Positions 26,452 to 35,487 of a stretch of DNA of 64,000 bases are shown here, one piece after another (position 1 is the stretch's first letter; every line of letters starts with the position of its first letter). The stretch is from contig NC_014151.1 in NCBI RefSeq assembly GCF_000092865.1, forward strand, positions 2,294,001-2,358,000, written 5' to 3'. The stretch comes from Cellulomonas flavigena DSM 20109 (GTDB lineage Bacteria; Actinomycetota; Actinomycetes; Actinomycetales; Cellulomonadaceae). Below the pieces are notes generated by a model. The model saw only the letters and a program-made list of their open reading frames with translations. It made no database searches and had not been told where the DNA came from. Made by a program: the position numbers and the translations under genes.

Positions 26452-28199
26452 GCACCACCACCGCACCGGCCGGCGGCAGCAAGGCCGCCGCCGCGACCGC
26501 CGACTACCTCGACCAGCGCACCGGCATCGGGACCGCGGTCAAGGAGTTCGCGCGCAAGATCTTCCCCGACCACTGGTCGTTCCTGCTGGGCGAGATCGCG
26601 CTCTACAGCTTCGTCACGCTGATCATCTCCGGCGTGTTCCTCACCATGTTCTTCGTCCCGAGCATGAACGAGGTGCACTACGAGGGCCCGTGGCCGGCGC
26701 TGGACGGCGTCGAGATGTCCGAGGCGTTCGCCTCGACGCTGCGTCTGTCGTTCGAGGTCACCGGCGGTCTGCTCATGCGGCAGATCCACCACTGGGCGGC
26801 CCTGATCTTCATGGCCGCGATCGTCACGCACATGATGCGCGTCTTCTTCACCGGCGCGTTCCGCAAGCCGCGCGAGCTCAACTGGGTCGTCGGCTTCGTG
26901 CTCCTGATCCTGGGCCTCGGCGCCGGCTTCACGGGCTACTCGCTCCCCGACGACGTCCTGTCCGGCAACGGCCTGCGCATCACCGACGGCGTCGTCCGCT
27001 CGATCCCGATCCTCGGCAGCTACCTCTCGTACTTCATCTTCGGCGGCGAGTTCCCGGGGCACGACGTCATCCCGCGCCTGTTCACGCTGCACATCCTGGT
27101 CGTTCCCGGCCTGATCCTGGCGCTCGTGGGTCTGCACCTGTTCTTCGTCGTGCTGCACAAGCACACGCAGTACCCGGGCTCGGGCCGCACCAACGCGAAC
27201 GTCGTGGGCTTCCCGCTCTTCCCGATCTACGTCGCGAAGGCCGGTGGCTACTTCTTCGTGGTGTTCGGCGTCATCGCCCTGCTGGGCGCGACGATGTCGA
27301 TCAACCCGGTGTGGAACTACGGGCCCTACGACCCGTCCCCGGTCTCGGCGGGCGCCCAGCCGGACTGGTACATGCTGTTCCTCGAGGGCTCGCTGCGCCT
27401 CATGCCGGGACAGACGGAGTACGTGCTGTTCGGACCTGATGGCTGGACGCTGTCGCTGAACGTCCTCATCCCGGCGGTCGTGGTGCCCGGCGTGCTGTTC
27501 ACGCTGCTGGCGCTCTACCCCTTCGTCGAGGCGTTCGCGACCGGGGACAAGCGCGAGCACCACCTGCTCGACCGCCCGCGCAACCGGCCGTTCCGGACCG
27601 CGTTCGGCGTCTCGCTCCTCACCGCCTTCTTCATCCTCGTGCTGGCGGGGTCGAACGACCTCATCGCGACGCACTTCGCCCTGTCGATCAACGACATCAC
27701 CTGGGTCTTCCGGGTGCTGCTCTTCGTGGGGCCGTGGGCGATGTTCGTCATCACCAAGCGCATCTGCCTCGGTCTGCAGCGCAAGGACCGCGAGCTCGTC
27801 CTGCACGGCCACGAGACGGGCCAGATCGTTCGGTTCGCGTCGGGCGAGTACATCGAGGTGCACAAGCCGCTGGACGCCCACGAGCGCTGGCTGCGCGTGC
27901 AGCACGACGCGATCCGCCCCATCGAGATCGAACCGGCGGAGGACTCCCGCGGTGTGCGACGCAAGGGCTACCGCCTCGACCGTCTGCGTCAGCGTCTGTC
28001 GCAGACGTTCTACGAGGACCGTGTCGAGCCGGTGACGCCGGCCGAGCTCGAGGCCTCGCACTCGCACGGCGAGCACGACGCACTGGGCTCCGACCAGGAG
28101 AAGCCGCCCGCGCAGCTGCTCGCCGAGGGCGCTCCCACGGGCGGCGGCACGCGCCTTCGCCCGCAGGATGAGACGGACACCGACGCGCGGAACAGGTGA
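26448..28199 (+). CDS. qcrB: Cytochrome b subunit of cytochrome bcc
   Basis: The 583-residue membrane protein holds haems bL and bH and the quinone sites. Seen are LLMRQIHHWAALIFMAAIVTH and LFTLHILVVPGLILALVGLH with the paired histidines, and QPDWYMLFLEGSLRL, equivalent to the PEWY quinol motif. A cytoplasmic C-terminal tail of about 130 residues follows the last helix, as is usual in actinobacterial QcrB. The ATG overlaps the qcrA stop. The 126 bases after it carry the sodA leader. Confidence 0.96.
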   Translation: MSTTTAPAGGSKAAAATADYLDQRTGIGTAVKEFARKIFPDHWSFLLGEIALYSFVTLIISGVFLTMFFVPSMNEVHYEGPWPALDGVEMSEAFASTLRLSFEVTGGLLMRQIHHWAALIFMAAIVTHMMRVFFTGAFRKPRELNWVVGFVLLILGLGAGFTGYSLPDDVLSGNGLRITDGVVRSIPILGSYLSYFIFGGEFPGHDVIPRLFTLHILVVPGLILALVGLHLFFVVLHKHTQYPGSGRTNANVVGFPLFPIYVAKAGGYFFVVFGVIALLGATMSINPVWNYGPYDPSPVSAGAQPDWYMLFLEGSLRLMPGQTEYVLFGPDGWTLSLNVLIPAVVVPGVLFTLLALYPFVEAFATGDKREHHLLDRPRNRPFRTAFGVSLLTAFFILVLAGSNDLIATHFALSINDITWVFRVLLFVGPWAMFVITKRICLGLQRKDRELVLHGHETGQIVRFASGEYIEVHKPLDAHERWLRVQHDAIRPIEIEPAEDSRGVRRKGYRLDRLRQRLSQTFYEDRVEPVTPAELEASHSHGEHDALGSDQEKPPAQLLAEGAPTGGGTRLRPQDETDTDARNR

Positions 28200-28325
28200 T
28201 CCTGGACCACAGTTGTCCCGATAGACGACCGTTCGCGGTGTCCGGCCGGATGTGCCGGGCACCGCGACGGCGTTTCAAGGGCGGAACGCCACGGCGTCCG
28301 CCACCCGACGCAGGAGAGGTACGAG

Positions 28326-28955
28326 ATGGCTGACTACACGCTCCCGGATCTGCCGTACGACTACGCGGCGCTCGAGCCGCACATCTCCGGCAGGATCATG
28401 GAGCTGCACCACGACAAGCACCACGCCGCGTACGTGGCGGGCGCCAACACGGCGCTGGAGAAGCTCGCCGCGGCACGCGAGGCCGACGACTTCGCCACGG
28501 TGAACCTGCAGGAGAAGAACCTGGCGTTCAACCTCGGCGGGCACGTCAACCACTCGGTGTTCTGGGAGAACCTCTCCCCCGACGGCGGCGACAAGCCCGT
28601 CGGCGAGCTGGCGGCCGCGATCGACGAGTTCTTCGGCTCGTTCGACGCGTTCAAGAAGCACTTCGCCGCCAACGCGGTCGGCATCCAGGGTTCGGGCTGG
28701 TCGATCCTCGGGTGGGACTCCGTCGGCCGGAAGCTGGCGATCTTCCAGCTGTACGACCAGCAGAGCAACTACCCGCTGGGCCTGGTCCCGATCGTCGTGC
28801 TCGACATGTGGGAGCACGCGTTCTACCTCGACTACGTCAACGTGAAGGCGGACTACGTCAAGGCCTGGTGGAACATCGTCAACTGGGCCGACGCCGCGGA
28901 GCGCTTCGCGCGTGCCCGCACGCAGACGGCGGGCCTCATCGTCCCGACCTCCTGA
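28326..28955 (+). CDS. sodA: Superoxide dismutase, Fe/Mn family
   Basis: The 209-residue enzyme converts superoxide to peroxide. Metal ligands are His in [14 protein letters not shown], His in [10 protein letters not shown], and Asp and His in [11 protein letters not shown]; the length and these motifs are standard. No signal peptide, so it is expected in the cytoplasm. Metal choice (Mn or Fe) cannot be fixed, although GIQGSGW and the ligand surroundings look Mn-like. The ATG follows AGGAGAGG. It lies between the qcrCAB and ctaCDF genes and converges with the latter. Confidence 0.95.
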   Translation: MADYTLPDLPYDYAALEPHISGRIMELHHDKHHAAYVAGANTALEKLAAAREADDFATVNLQEKNLAFNLGGHVNHSVFWENLSPDGGDKPVGELAAAIDEFFGSFDAFKKHFAANAVGIQGSGWSILGWDSVGRKLAIFQLYDQQSNYPLGLVPIVVLDMWEHAFYLDYVNVKADYVKAWWNIVNWADAAERFARARTQTAGLIVPTS

Positions 28956-28977
28956 CGAAGGCGCGCGCGCAGGACCC

Positions 28978-29013
28978 AGCGGCCGCTCGCCCCTCACGGG
29001 GTGGGCGGCCGCT
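28978..29013 (+). terminator. sodA terminator
   Basis: A 16-bp stem AGCGGCCGCTCGCCCC against GGGGTGGGCGGCCGCT with two mismatched or wobble positions and loop TCAC, 22 bases after the stop. Confidence 0.75.
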
Positions 29014-29094
29014 CTGCTGCACCGCGCGCCGGGTCGGTCACGCCTGCGGTCCGCGAGACACCCTTCTCCTCCCCGCCATGCCCCGGCGGGTACG

Positions 29095-29131
29095 TCGACG
29101 GCCCGCCACCGCGAGGGTGACGGGCCGTCGA
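29095..29131 (-). terminator. ctaCDF terminator
   Basis: Stem TCGACGGCCCG/CGGGCCGTCGA with an inner CACC/GGTG pair, 18 bases beyond the ctaF stop codon. Confidence 0.75.
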
Positions 29132-29149
29132 GGCGGGCGCGCGGCGGCG

Positions 29150-29548
29150 TCAGTGCGCGTGCTGCCCGCGGGAGTACTCGAAGAGCCAGCCCACCAGGCC
29201 GACGACGCTCAGCGCCGCGGCGGGCACCATGAGCCACCAGCCGACCGCCAGGGCCAGGAACCCGACCGACGCGGCGATGGCGACGACGAGCGGCCACCAG
29301 CTCCACGGGCTGAACGTGCCCTGGACACCGGCGCCCTGCTCGATCTCCCCGAGCTCGTCGTCCTCAGGACGGGGGTCGATGCGCCGGGCGAGAAGGGCGA
29401 AGTAGCCGCCGATCATGCCGACCAGACCACCGACGAGCGGGATGCTCACGGTGCCGACGGCCTCGCCGTCGCTCCAGAGTCCGTAGATCAGACCGATCGG
29501 GAAGAAGAAGAGGATCCCGTAGAGGAAGAGCTTCGCCTCGATCTTCAC
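29150..29548 (-). CDS. ctaF: Cytochrome c oxidase subunit IV, actinobacterial CtaF
   Basis: The 132-residue protein has four membrane helices in two pairs ([81 protein letters not shown]), separated by a cytoplasmic Asp/Glu loop. This is the small actinobacterial subunit IV of the aa3 oxidase. Its GTG overlaps the ctaD stop by 4 bases (GTGA), with GGAGGAGGAG inside the end of ctaD as ribosome site. Confidence 0.93.
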   Translation of the reverse strand: MKIEAKLFLYGILFFFPIGLIYGLWSDGEAVGTVSIPLVGGLVGMIGGYFALLARRIDPRPEDDELGEIEQGAGVQGTFSPWSWWPLVVAIAASVGFLALAVGWWLMVPAAALSVVGLVGWLFEYSRGQHAH

Positions 29549-31368
29549 CGCTCCTCCTCCTCGCGCCGCTCGCGCACGTCCTCGATGTCCGACTCGACGA
29601 CCGTCGCCGACGACTGGTCCTGCTCGCCGGAACCACGGGCGATCCGCTCCTCGGCCAGCTCCCGCTCACCGGTCTGCTGCGGCGCCCAGTCCAGCGGCCC
29701 GGGGTCCTCCGGTGCCACGTGGTCCATCGCGGCGACCTCCGGGTGGTGCAGGTCGAACGCCGGACGCTCGGAACGGATCCGGGGCAGCGAGACGAAGTTG
29801 TGCCGCGGCGGCGGGCAGCTCGTGGCCCACTCCAGGGAGGCGCCGTAGCCCCACGGGTCGTCGACCGTCACCTTCGGGGCGTTGCGCCAGGTGACGTAGA
29901 CGTTCCAGAGGAACGGCAGCGTCGACGCCGCGAGGATCATCGACCCGACCGTCGAGAGCTGGTTCATCCACGTGAACCCGTCCGCCGGCGAGTAGTCGGC
30001 GTACCGGCGCGGCATGCCGATGACACCCAGCCAGTGCTGGACGAGGAACGTCATGTGGAAGCCCACGAACAGGAGCCAGAAGTGCAGCTTGCCGAGTCGC
30101 TCGTCGAGCATGCGCCCGGTGAACTTCGGCCACCAGAAGTAGAAGCCGGCGAACATCGCGAACACCACGGTCCCGAAGACGACGTAGTGGAAGTGCGCGA
30201 CGACGAAGTACGTGTCGGACAGGTGGAAGTCGAGTGCCGGACTCGACAGGATGACGCCCGTCAGGCCGCCGAAGAGGAACGTCACGAGGAACCCGATGCT
30301 CCACAGCATGGGCGTCTCGAACGTCAGCTTCCCGCGCCACATCGTGCCGATCCAGTTGAAGAACTTCACACCGGTCGGCACGGCGATGAGCATCGTCATG
30401 AAGGCGAAGAAGGGCAGCAGGACCGCGCCGGTCGCGTACATGTGGTGCGCCCAGACGGTGACGGACAGGGCTGCGATCGCGATCGTCGCGTAGACCAGGC
30501 CCTTGTAGCCGAAGATCGGCTTGCGGGAGAAGACCGGCAGGATCTCCGACACGATGCCGAAGAACGGCAGCGCGATGATGTAGACCTCCGGGTGCCCGAA
30601 GAACCAGAACAGGTGCTGCCACAGCAGCGCCCCGCCGTTGTCGGGGTTGAACACCTGCGCACCCAGGCGGCGGTCGGCGCCGAGCGCGAACAGCGCCGCA
30701 GCCAGCGGCGGGAACGCCATGAGCACGAGCAGCGACGTCACCAGGATGTTCCAGGTGAAGATCGGCATGCGGAACATCGTCATGCCGGGCGCACGCATCG
30801 TGACCACGGTGGTGATGAAGTTGACGGCCCCGAGGATGGTGCCGAAGCCGCCCAGCGCGAGGCCGAAGACCCACAGGTCTCCCCCCAGACCCGGTGAGTA
30901 GAGCTGGTTGGACAGCGGCGCGTAGGCGAACCAGCCGAACGACGCGGCACCCTGCGGCGTGAGGAAGCCGGCGGCCGCGATGAGCCCGCCGAACAGGTAC
31001 AGCCAGTACGCGAACATGTTGAGGCGCGGGAACGCCACGTCCGGGGCGCCGATCTGCAGCGGCATGATGATGTTCGCGAAGCCCGCGAACAGCGGCGTCG
31101 CGAAGAGCAGCAGCATGATCGTGCCGTGCATCGTGAACGCCTGGTTGTACTGCTCCTTCGACTGGAACAGGTCCATCCCGGGCTGGAACAGCTCGGCGCG
31201 GATGAGCAGCGCCAGGATCCCGCCGATCGCGAACCACACGAACGACGTGATCAGGTACATGTACCCGATCGTCTTGTGGTCGGTGGAGGTGAGCCACTTC
31301 ACGACCGTCCGCCCCAGCGTCTGCCGCCGGGGCGACAGGCCCGGGATGACCTCGGTGTGCGCCGCCAT
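29545..31368 (-). CDS. ctaD: Cytochrome c oxidase subunit I (aa3 type)
   Basis: The 607-residue protein holds haem a and the haem a3-CuB centre. Seen are the haem a His region ([15 protein letters not shown]), the CuB and cross-link region [19 protein letters not shown], the two-histidine loop [10 protein letters not shown], and [15 protein letters not shown]. Twelve helices are expected. The C-terminal tail is long and charged (ending EREEEER-like), with many Glu and Arg. The ATG overlaps the ctaC stop by one base (TGATG). Confidence 0.97.
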   Translation of the reverse strand: MAAHTEVIPGLSPRRQTLGRTVVKWLTSTDHKTIGYMYLITSFVWFAIGGILALLIRAELFQPGMDLFQSKEQYNQAFTMHGTIMLLLFATPLFAGFANIIMPLQIGAPDVAFPRLNMFAYWLYLFGGLIAAAGFLTPQGAASFGWFAYAPLSNQLYSPGLGGDLWVFGLALGGFGTILGAVNFITTVVTMRAPGMTMFRMPIFTWNILVTSLLVLMAFPPLAAALFALGADRRLGAQVFNPDNGGALLWQHLFWFFGHPEVYIIALPFFGIVSEILPVFSRKPIFGYKGLVYATIAIAALSVTVWAHHMYATGAVLLPFFAFMTMLIAVPTGVKFFNWIGTMWRGKLTFETPMLWSIGFLVTFLFGGLTGVILSSPALDFHLSDTYFVVAHFHYVVFGTVVFAMFAGFYFWWPKFTGRMLDERLGKLHFWLLFVGFHMTFLVQHWLGVIGMPRRYADYSPADGFTWMNQLSTVGSMILAASTLPFLWNVYVTWRNAPKVTVDDPWGYGASLEWATSCPPPRHNFVSLPRIRSERPAFDLHHPEVAAMDHVAPEDPGPLDWAPQQTGERELAEERIARGSGEQDQSSATVVESDIEDVRERREEEER

Positions 31369-32237
31369 CAGTGCTCGCCCTCCGCCACGTCGTTCAGGTC
31401 CTGCTGCCGGCTGTACTCGAGGCCGAGCACACCGGTCTGGCCGCGGTCGCGCAGCTCCTCCATGTGGGCGTCGTACTCCTCCTGCGAGACGACCTCCACG
31501 TTGAAGAGCATCCCGGAGTGCTCCTCGCCGCAGAGCTCGGCGCACTTGCCGCGGTACACGCCCTCACGCGTCGGCGTGACCTGGAACGTGTTGGTGTGGC
31601 CCGGGATCATGTCCTGCTTGTAGAGGAACTCCGGGATCCAGAAGGAATGGATGACGTCCCGTGAGTCGAGCGTGAACTCCACCCGCTTGTCGACGGGGAG
31701 GTAGAGCGTGACCTGCTCGCCGAGCGCGGCCTCGTCCTCGCCGATGTCCTCGGCGTGCTGACCCGTCTCGTAGACGTCCTCGTCGAGGTAGTTGAAGTCC
31801 CAGCTCCACTGCTTGCCGATGACCTGGATGTTCACGTCCGGCTCTGCCGACGTGTCCTGCAGCGCGAGCGTGTCCTCGTTGGTGTGGTAGAAGAGCACGC
31901 CCACCATCACCACGGGCAGCAGGATGTACATGATCTCGAGCGGCACGTGGTACCGCAGCTGCACGGGCAGCGTGTGGTCGTCCTTGCGCTTGCGGTAGAC
32001 CGCCACGCACCACAGGATCAGCCCCCACGTGATGGCGCCGACGATGAGCGCCGCGATCCAGGAGCCGACCCACAGGGAGACGACACGACCGGTCTGGTCG
32101 GTCACCTCGTGGTCGGAGTAGCCGGGCAGCCAGCCACGCTGGACCGCGTCGGAGCAGCCGCTGAGCACGAGCACGAGCGCCGTGGCCAGCACGGCGACGG
32201 CGACGTGCCGGGTGCGGCGGGGGGGAACCGGGTGCAC
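31368..32237 (-). CDS. ctaC: Cytochrome c oxidase subunit II
   Basis: The 289-residue subunit carries the CuA site ([12 protein letters not shown] with His in [10 protein letters not shown]). The N terminus is a lipoprotein signal ([11 protein letters not shown]) followed by two membrane helices ([38 protein letters not shown]). GTG 32237 is chosen because GGAAGG lies 6 bases upstream; GTG 32255 is the alternative. A TAGGCT hexamer (32321-32326, minus) is the probable -10 for ctaCDF. The 213-base gap up to the next gene otherwise holds no recognised feature. Confidence 0.95.
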   Translation of the reverse strand: MHPVPPRRTRHVAVAVLATALVLVLSGCSDAVQRGWLPGYSDHEVTDQTGRVVSLWVGSWIAALIVGAITWGLILWCVAVYRKRKDDHTLPVQLRYHVPLEIMYILLPVVMVGVLFYHTNEDTLALQDTSAEPDVNIQVIGKQWSWDFNYLDEDVYETGQHAEDIGEDEAALGEQVTLYLPVDKRVEFTLDSRDVIHSFWIPEFLYKQDMIPGHTNTFQVTPTREGVYRGKCAELCGEEHSGMLFNVEVVSQEEYDAHMEELRDRGQTGVLGLEYSRQQDLNDVAEGEH

Positions 32238-32450
32238 GGGGAACCTTCCACTCACGTCCCGCCGACGACCGCCCGTTCCTGGGCACGCCGCCGAGTGGGA
32301 CCTTCGTCCTCGACCCGGTCAGCCTAGCGCGCCGTGACGGCCCCCACGTGCTCCGCCGCACGTTTGACGACGTGGTGTCAGCACCGTCACACCCGCCCAC
32401 CGCCGGGCGCCTGACCTCATGGGGCGCCACCGGAGGGCTACCGTGCCGCC

Positions 32451-33614
32451 GTGAGCACTCCCCCGCCCGAGGCCCCTGCCGCACGGTCGCACCGCGTCGT
32501 GCTCGACGTCGCCGGCCACGCACGTCTGCACCCCGCGGCCCGGACGGCGTTCCTGGAGGCGCTCGACCAGGGCTGGGCCGACCCCCGCCGGCTGTTCGCC
32601 GAGGCCCGGCGCGCCCGCCTGCTGCTCGACGACGCACGGGAGGCTCTCGCGTCGGGGCTCGGCGCGCGTCCCGACGAGGTGGACCTCGTGCCGTCGCACA
32701 CGCTGGCGCTGCACGGTGCGCTGCGCGCCGTGGCGCGCGGTCGGCGGCGAGCGGGGTCCGACGTCGTCGTCGGGGCGGTCGAGCGGGCCGCGCTGCACCA
32801 CGCGGCGCACTTCGTCGCGGTGCGCGGGGAGGGCCGGGTCCGCACGGTGGAGGTCGACCCGCACGGCCGGGTCGACGCCGGCGCGATGGTCGCGGCCGCC
32901 GGACCGGGGACCGCCGTGGCGGTGCTGCAGCACGCCAACGGCGAGGTGGGCACGCTCCAGCCGGTCGGCGAGGTCCAGGACGCGCTGCGCGCAGCCGGGG
33001 TGCCGCTGCTCGTCGACGTCGGCGCGAGCGCCGGGCACGTCGACCTCGGAGGCGCGGGCGACGTGCGCGTGGCGGACGCCGGCGACTGGGGCGGCCCCCC
33101 GCTGGGCGTCGTGCTGACGCGCGCCGGCGTGCGGCGCAGCCCCGACTGGCCCGAGGACGACGACCGCTGGTCACCCGGTGGCGTCCACGTGCCCGTCGCG
33201 CTCGCCGCGGCGGTCGCGCTGCAGGAGGCGTCCGCAGCCCGCGAAGCCGCCGACGCCCACCGGCGCGCGCTCGTCGACGTGGTCCGGCGGCGCGTCGCGG
33301 CCGAGGTGCCGGACGTGCAGGTCGTCGGGCACCCCGTGGAGAGGCTGCCGCACGTCGTGACGTTCTCGTGCCTGTACGTCGAGGGCGAGGCGATCGTCGA
33401 GCGCCTGGACCGCGAGGGCTTCGGCGTGGGCAGCGGCTCCGCGTGCACGTCGAGCGCGCTCGAGCCCAGCCACGTGCTGGCCGCGATGGGGGCGCTCACC
33501 CAGGGCAACGTGCGGCTGTCCCTGCCCCCGGACGTCGACGCCGCGGACGTCCACCGGTTCTGCGACGTGCTGCCGCGCGCGGTCGCCGACGTGCGCGCGG
33601 CGATCGGCGCCTGA
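32451..33614 (+). CDS. NifS/IscS-like aminotransferase class V protein lacking the PLP lysine
   Basis: The 387-residue protein has the cysteine desulfurase layout: N-terminal LDVAGHARLHP, the ERAALHHAAHF region (position of the PLP-stacking His), LLVDVGASAGHV, and the C-terminal GSGSACTSSALEPSHVLAAMG with the sulfur-carrying Cys332. But where IscS has S-x-H-K-F-G-G-P, this protein has D-A-G-D-W-G-G-P: Asp212 stands in place of the lysine that binds PLP. I find no lysine anywhere in the protein. It may be a pseudoenzyme that carries sulfur on the cysteine or partners another desulfurase. It converges with an A-type Fe-S carrier gene. Leaderless: TACCGT (32439-32444) ends 6 bases before GTG. 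Confidence 0.82.
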   Translation: MSTPPPEAPAARSHRVVLDVAGHARLHPAARTAFLEALDQGWADPRRLFAEARRARLLLDDAREALASGLGARPDEVDLVPSHTLALHGALRAVARGRRRAGSDVVVGAVERAALHHAAHFVAVRGEGRVRTVEVDPHGRVDAGAMVAAAGPGTAVAVLQHANGEVGTLQPVGEVQDALRAAGVPLLVDVGASAGHVDLGGAGDVRVADAGDWGGPPLGVVLTRAGVRRSPDWPEDDDRWSPGGVHVPVALAAAVALQEASAAREAADAHRRALVDVVRRRVAAEVPDVQVVGHPVERLPHVVTFSCLYVEGEAIVERLDREGFGVGSGSACTSSALEPSHVLAAMGALTQGNVRLSLPPDVDAADVHRFCDVLPRAVADVRAAIGA

Positions 33615-33650
33615 CCGCGTGCGCACGCTCCGCGCACCCACGCGACGCGC

Positions 33651-33684
33651 ACGGGCCCGCACCCCGTCCGGGGTGCGGCCCCGT
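33651..33684. terminator. Bidirectional hairpin between the NifS-like gene and erpA
   Basis: A 15-bp stem ACGGGCCCGCACCCC/GGGGTGCGGCCCCGT with one mismatch and loop GTCC, between two converging genes. Confidence 0.75.
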
Positions 33685-33704
33685 GGAGACGCGCGCGGCC
33701 GGGG

Positions 33705-34055
33705 TCAGCTGAAGGAGCCGCCGCAGGCGCAGGCGCTGCCCGCGTTCGGGTTGTCGATCGTGAAGCCCTGCTTCTCGATCGTGTCGGCGAAGTCGATGGT
33801 CGCGCCGTCGAGGTACGGCACGCTCATGCGGTCCACGACCACCTCGACGCCGTCGTAGTCGCGCGTCGCGTCCCCGTCGAGCAGCCGCTCGTCGAAGTAC
33901 AGCTGGTAGATCAGGCCCGAGCAGCCACCGGGCTGCACGGCGACGCGCAGGCGCAGGTCGTCGCGTCCTTCCTGCTCGAGCAGGCTGCGCACCTTGCCGG
34001 CAGCCACGTCCGTGAGCTGGACGCCGTGCGTCGCGGTCTGCGTGGTCTCGCTCAT
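33705..34055 (-). CDS. erpA: A-type iron-sulfur carrier/insertion protein (HesB/ErpA)
   Basis: The 116-residue protein has the three cysteines of the family in PGGCSGLIYQL and SACACGGSF. It delivers Fe-S clusters to target enzymes. The ATG is preceded by GGGAG; further upstream in-frame codons are not needed. In M. tuberculosis Rv2204c occupies the same place between ctaC and the glycerate kinase. The neighbouring nadA needs a 4Fe-4S cluster and the Rieske protein a 2Fe-2S cluster, both possible clients. Confidence 0.93.
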   Translation of the reverse strand: MSETTQTATHGVQLTDVAAGKVRSLLEQEGRDDLRLRVAVQPGGCSGLIYQLYFDERLLDGDATRDYDGVEVVVDRMSVPYLDGATIDFADTIEKQGFTIDNPNAGSACACGGSFS

Positions 34056-34172
34056 GTCACTCCCGGGTTCGCCTGGACGGTCCTCGACGACGCTCAACAC
34101 CGTCGGCCGCACCGTTGTTCCCGCCCAGCGTACGCCCCGTCGCACGCCCGTCCAGGTACGGACGACGCGGTC

Positions 34173-35381
34173 TCAGGAGGCCCGCGCGGGCGACCAGGTC
34201 CGCGCCACCCGGGTGGCGCGGGCGCGCAGGCTGCCGCCGGGGTCGGCGAGCGCCGCCCGGACGGCGTCGGCCCCCTCGGCGACGGCGTACGCGGCGGTCA
34301 CGCCTGCCGCCGCGAGCTCGCGCCGCCCCACCTGGACCTCGCCCGAGACGACCACGGTCGGCACCGCGAGCGGCAACGCGCGGGCCGCGACCTCGGCGAC
34401 GACCTTGCCGTGCAGCGACTGCCAGTCCGTGCGCCCCTCCCCGGTGACCACGAGGTCGTGCGCACCGATCCGCGCGGGCAGGTCGACCACGTCCGCGACG
34501 AGCGTGGCCCCGGGCAGCAGGCGCGCGCCCAGCAGCGCGAGGGCGAATCCCACCCCACCGGCCGCGCCGGCGCCGGGAAGGGCCGCGAGCCGCGCCCCGC
34601 GTGCGTCGGACCGCCCGAGCAGGTCCGCGCCGGGCCCCGTGCGGACGTCGCCGAGCGCGGTCGTCGCGGCGTGCGCGAACGCACCGAGCGCGCGCTCGAG
34701 GTCCTGCGCCTGCTGCGGCGTCGCGCCCTTCTGCGCCGAGAACCCGGCCGACGCGCCCCGGAGACCGAGCAGGGGCACGTCGACGTCGACGGCGGCGAGC
34801 AGGTCGACCGAGCGCAGCGCTGCACGCAGGTCGGGCAGCCAGCGCAGGTCGTCGGGGCCGAGGTCGCCCACGCCTCCGCCCCCGGCGGCGAGCCGCGCGG
34901 CGACGTCCGCCGCCACCGTGCCCGCGGGCAGCAGCGCCTCGGCGAGCGCGACGAGCAGCCCCGCACCGGCGTCGTTGGTCGCGGACCCGCCGAGGCCGAC
35001 GACGACCCGCCGGGCCCCCGCGAGCGCCGACACGAGCAGCTGCCCTGCACCGCGGCTCGTCGTGCGCGTCGGGTCCCGCAGGTCGGCCGGCACGAGGTCG
35101 AGCCCGAGGGCGTGAGCCGACTCCACGTGGGCGGTCCGGCCCACGCGCAGCACCGCGGCGGGCGTCGCGGAGCCCACCGGGGAGGTCACCGTGACGGGAT
35201 CGAGGTCACCGCCGAGCGTCGTGTGCAGCGTCGCGACGAACCCCGGGCCGCCGTCCGCCATCGGGCACACGGCGACGTCGTCGTGCGGCGCGCCCTGCTG
35301 CCAGCCGGCACGCAGCGCGGCGGCCGCCTCGGCGGGGGTCAGGCTGGTGCCGAAGCCGTCGGGGGCCATGAGGACGCGCAC
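34173..35381 (-). CDS. glxK: Glycerate kinase, GlxK family
   Basis: The 402-residue enzyme phosphorylates glycerate. It matches the family: MAPDGFGTSLTPAEAA near the start, PMADGGPGFVATL, GLGGSATNDAGAGLL, SAQKGATPQQ and LVVTGEGRTDWQSLHGK. The start is GTG 35381 (VRVLMAPDG); CACCAT on the minus strand (35388-35393) ends 6 bases before it. It is divergent from nadA with about 106 bases between the starts. Rv2205c has the same position in M. tuberculosis. In mycobacteria the family is only known by similarity, so the exact product (2- or 3-phosphoglycerate) is open. Confidence 0.9.
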   Translation of the reverse strand: MRVLMAPDGFGTSLTPAEAAAALRAGWQQGAPHDDVAVCPMADGGPGFVATLHTTLGGDLDPVTVTSPVGSATPAAVLRVGRTAHVESAHALGLDLVPADLRDPTRTTSRGAGQLLVSALAGARRVVVGLGGSATNDAGAGLLVALAEALLPAGTVAADVAARLAAGGGGVGDLGPDDLRWLPDLRAALRSVDLLAAVDVDVPLLGLRGASAGFSAQKGATPQQAQDLERALGAFAHAATTALGDVRTGPGADLLGRSDARGARLAALPGAGAAGGVGFALALLGARLLPGATLVADVVDLPARIGAHDLVVTGEGRTDWQSLHGKVVAEVAARALPLAVPTVVVSGEVQVGRRELAAAGVTAAYAVAEGADAVRAALADPGGSLRARATRVARTWSPARAS

Positions 35382-35487
35382 GCACCGATGGTGGCACGCC
35401 GTCCCGACCGCCCGGGCCCGCGTCCCGCGGCGGCTCCGCACGTGGGTGTGCCTGCCGGGCGCCCACGTGCTGTGGGATCATGCCGCC

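Noticed and set aside
32451..33614. Sequencing error as cause of the missing PLP lysine
   Set aside because: The frame is open from end to end and flanking motifs (GGP, SGSAC, LEPSH) are in phase, so a local indel is unlikely.
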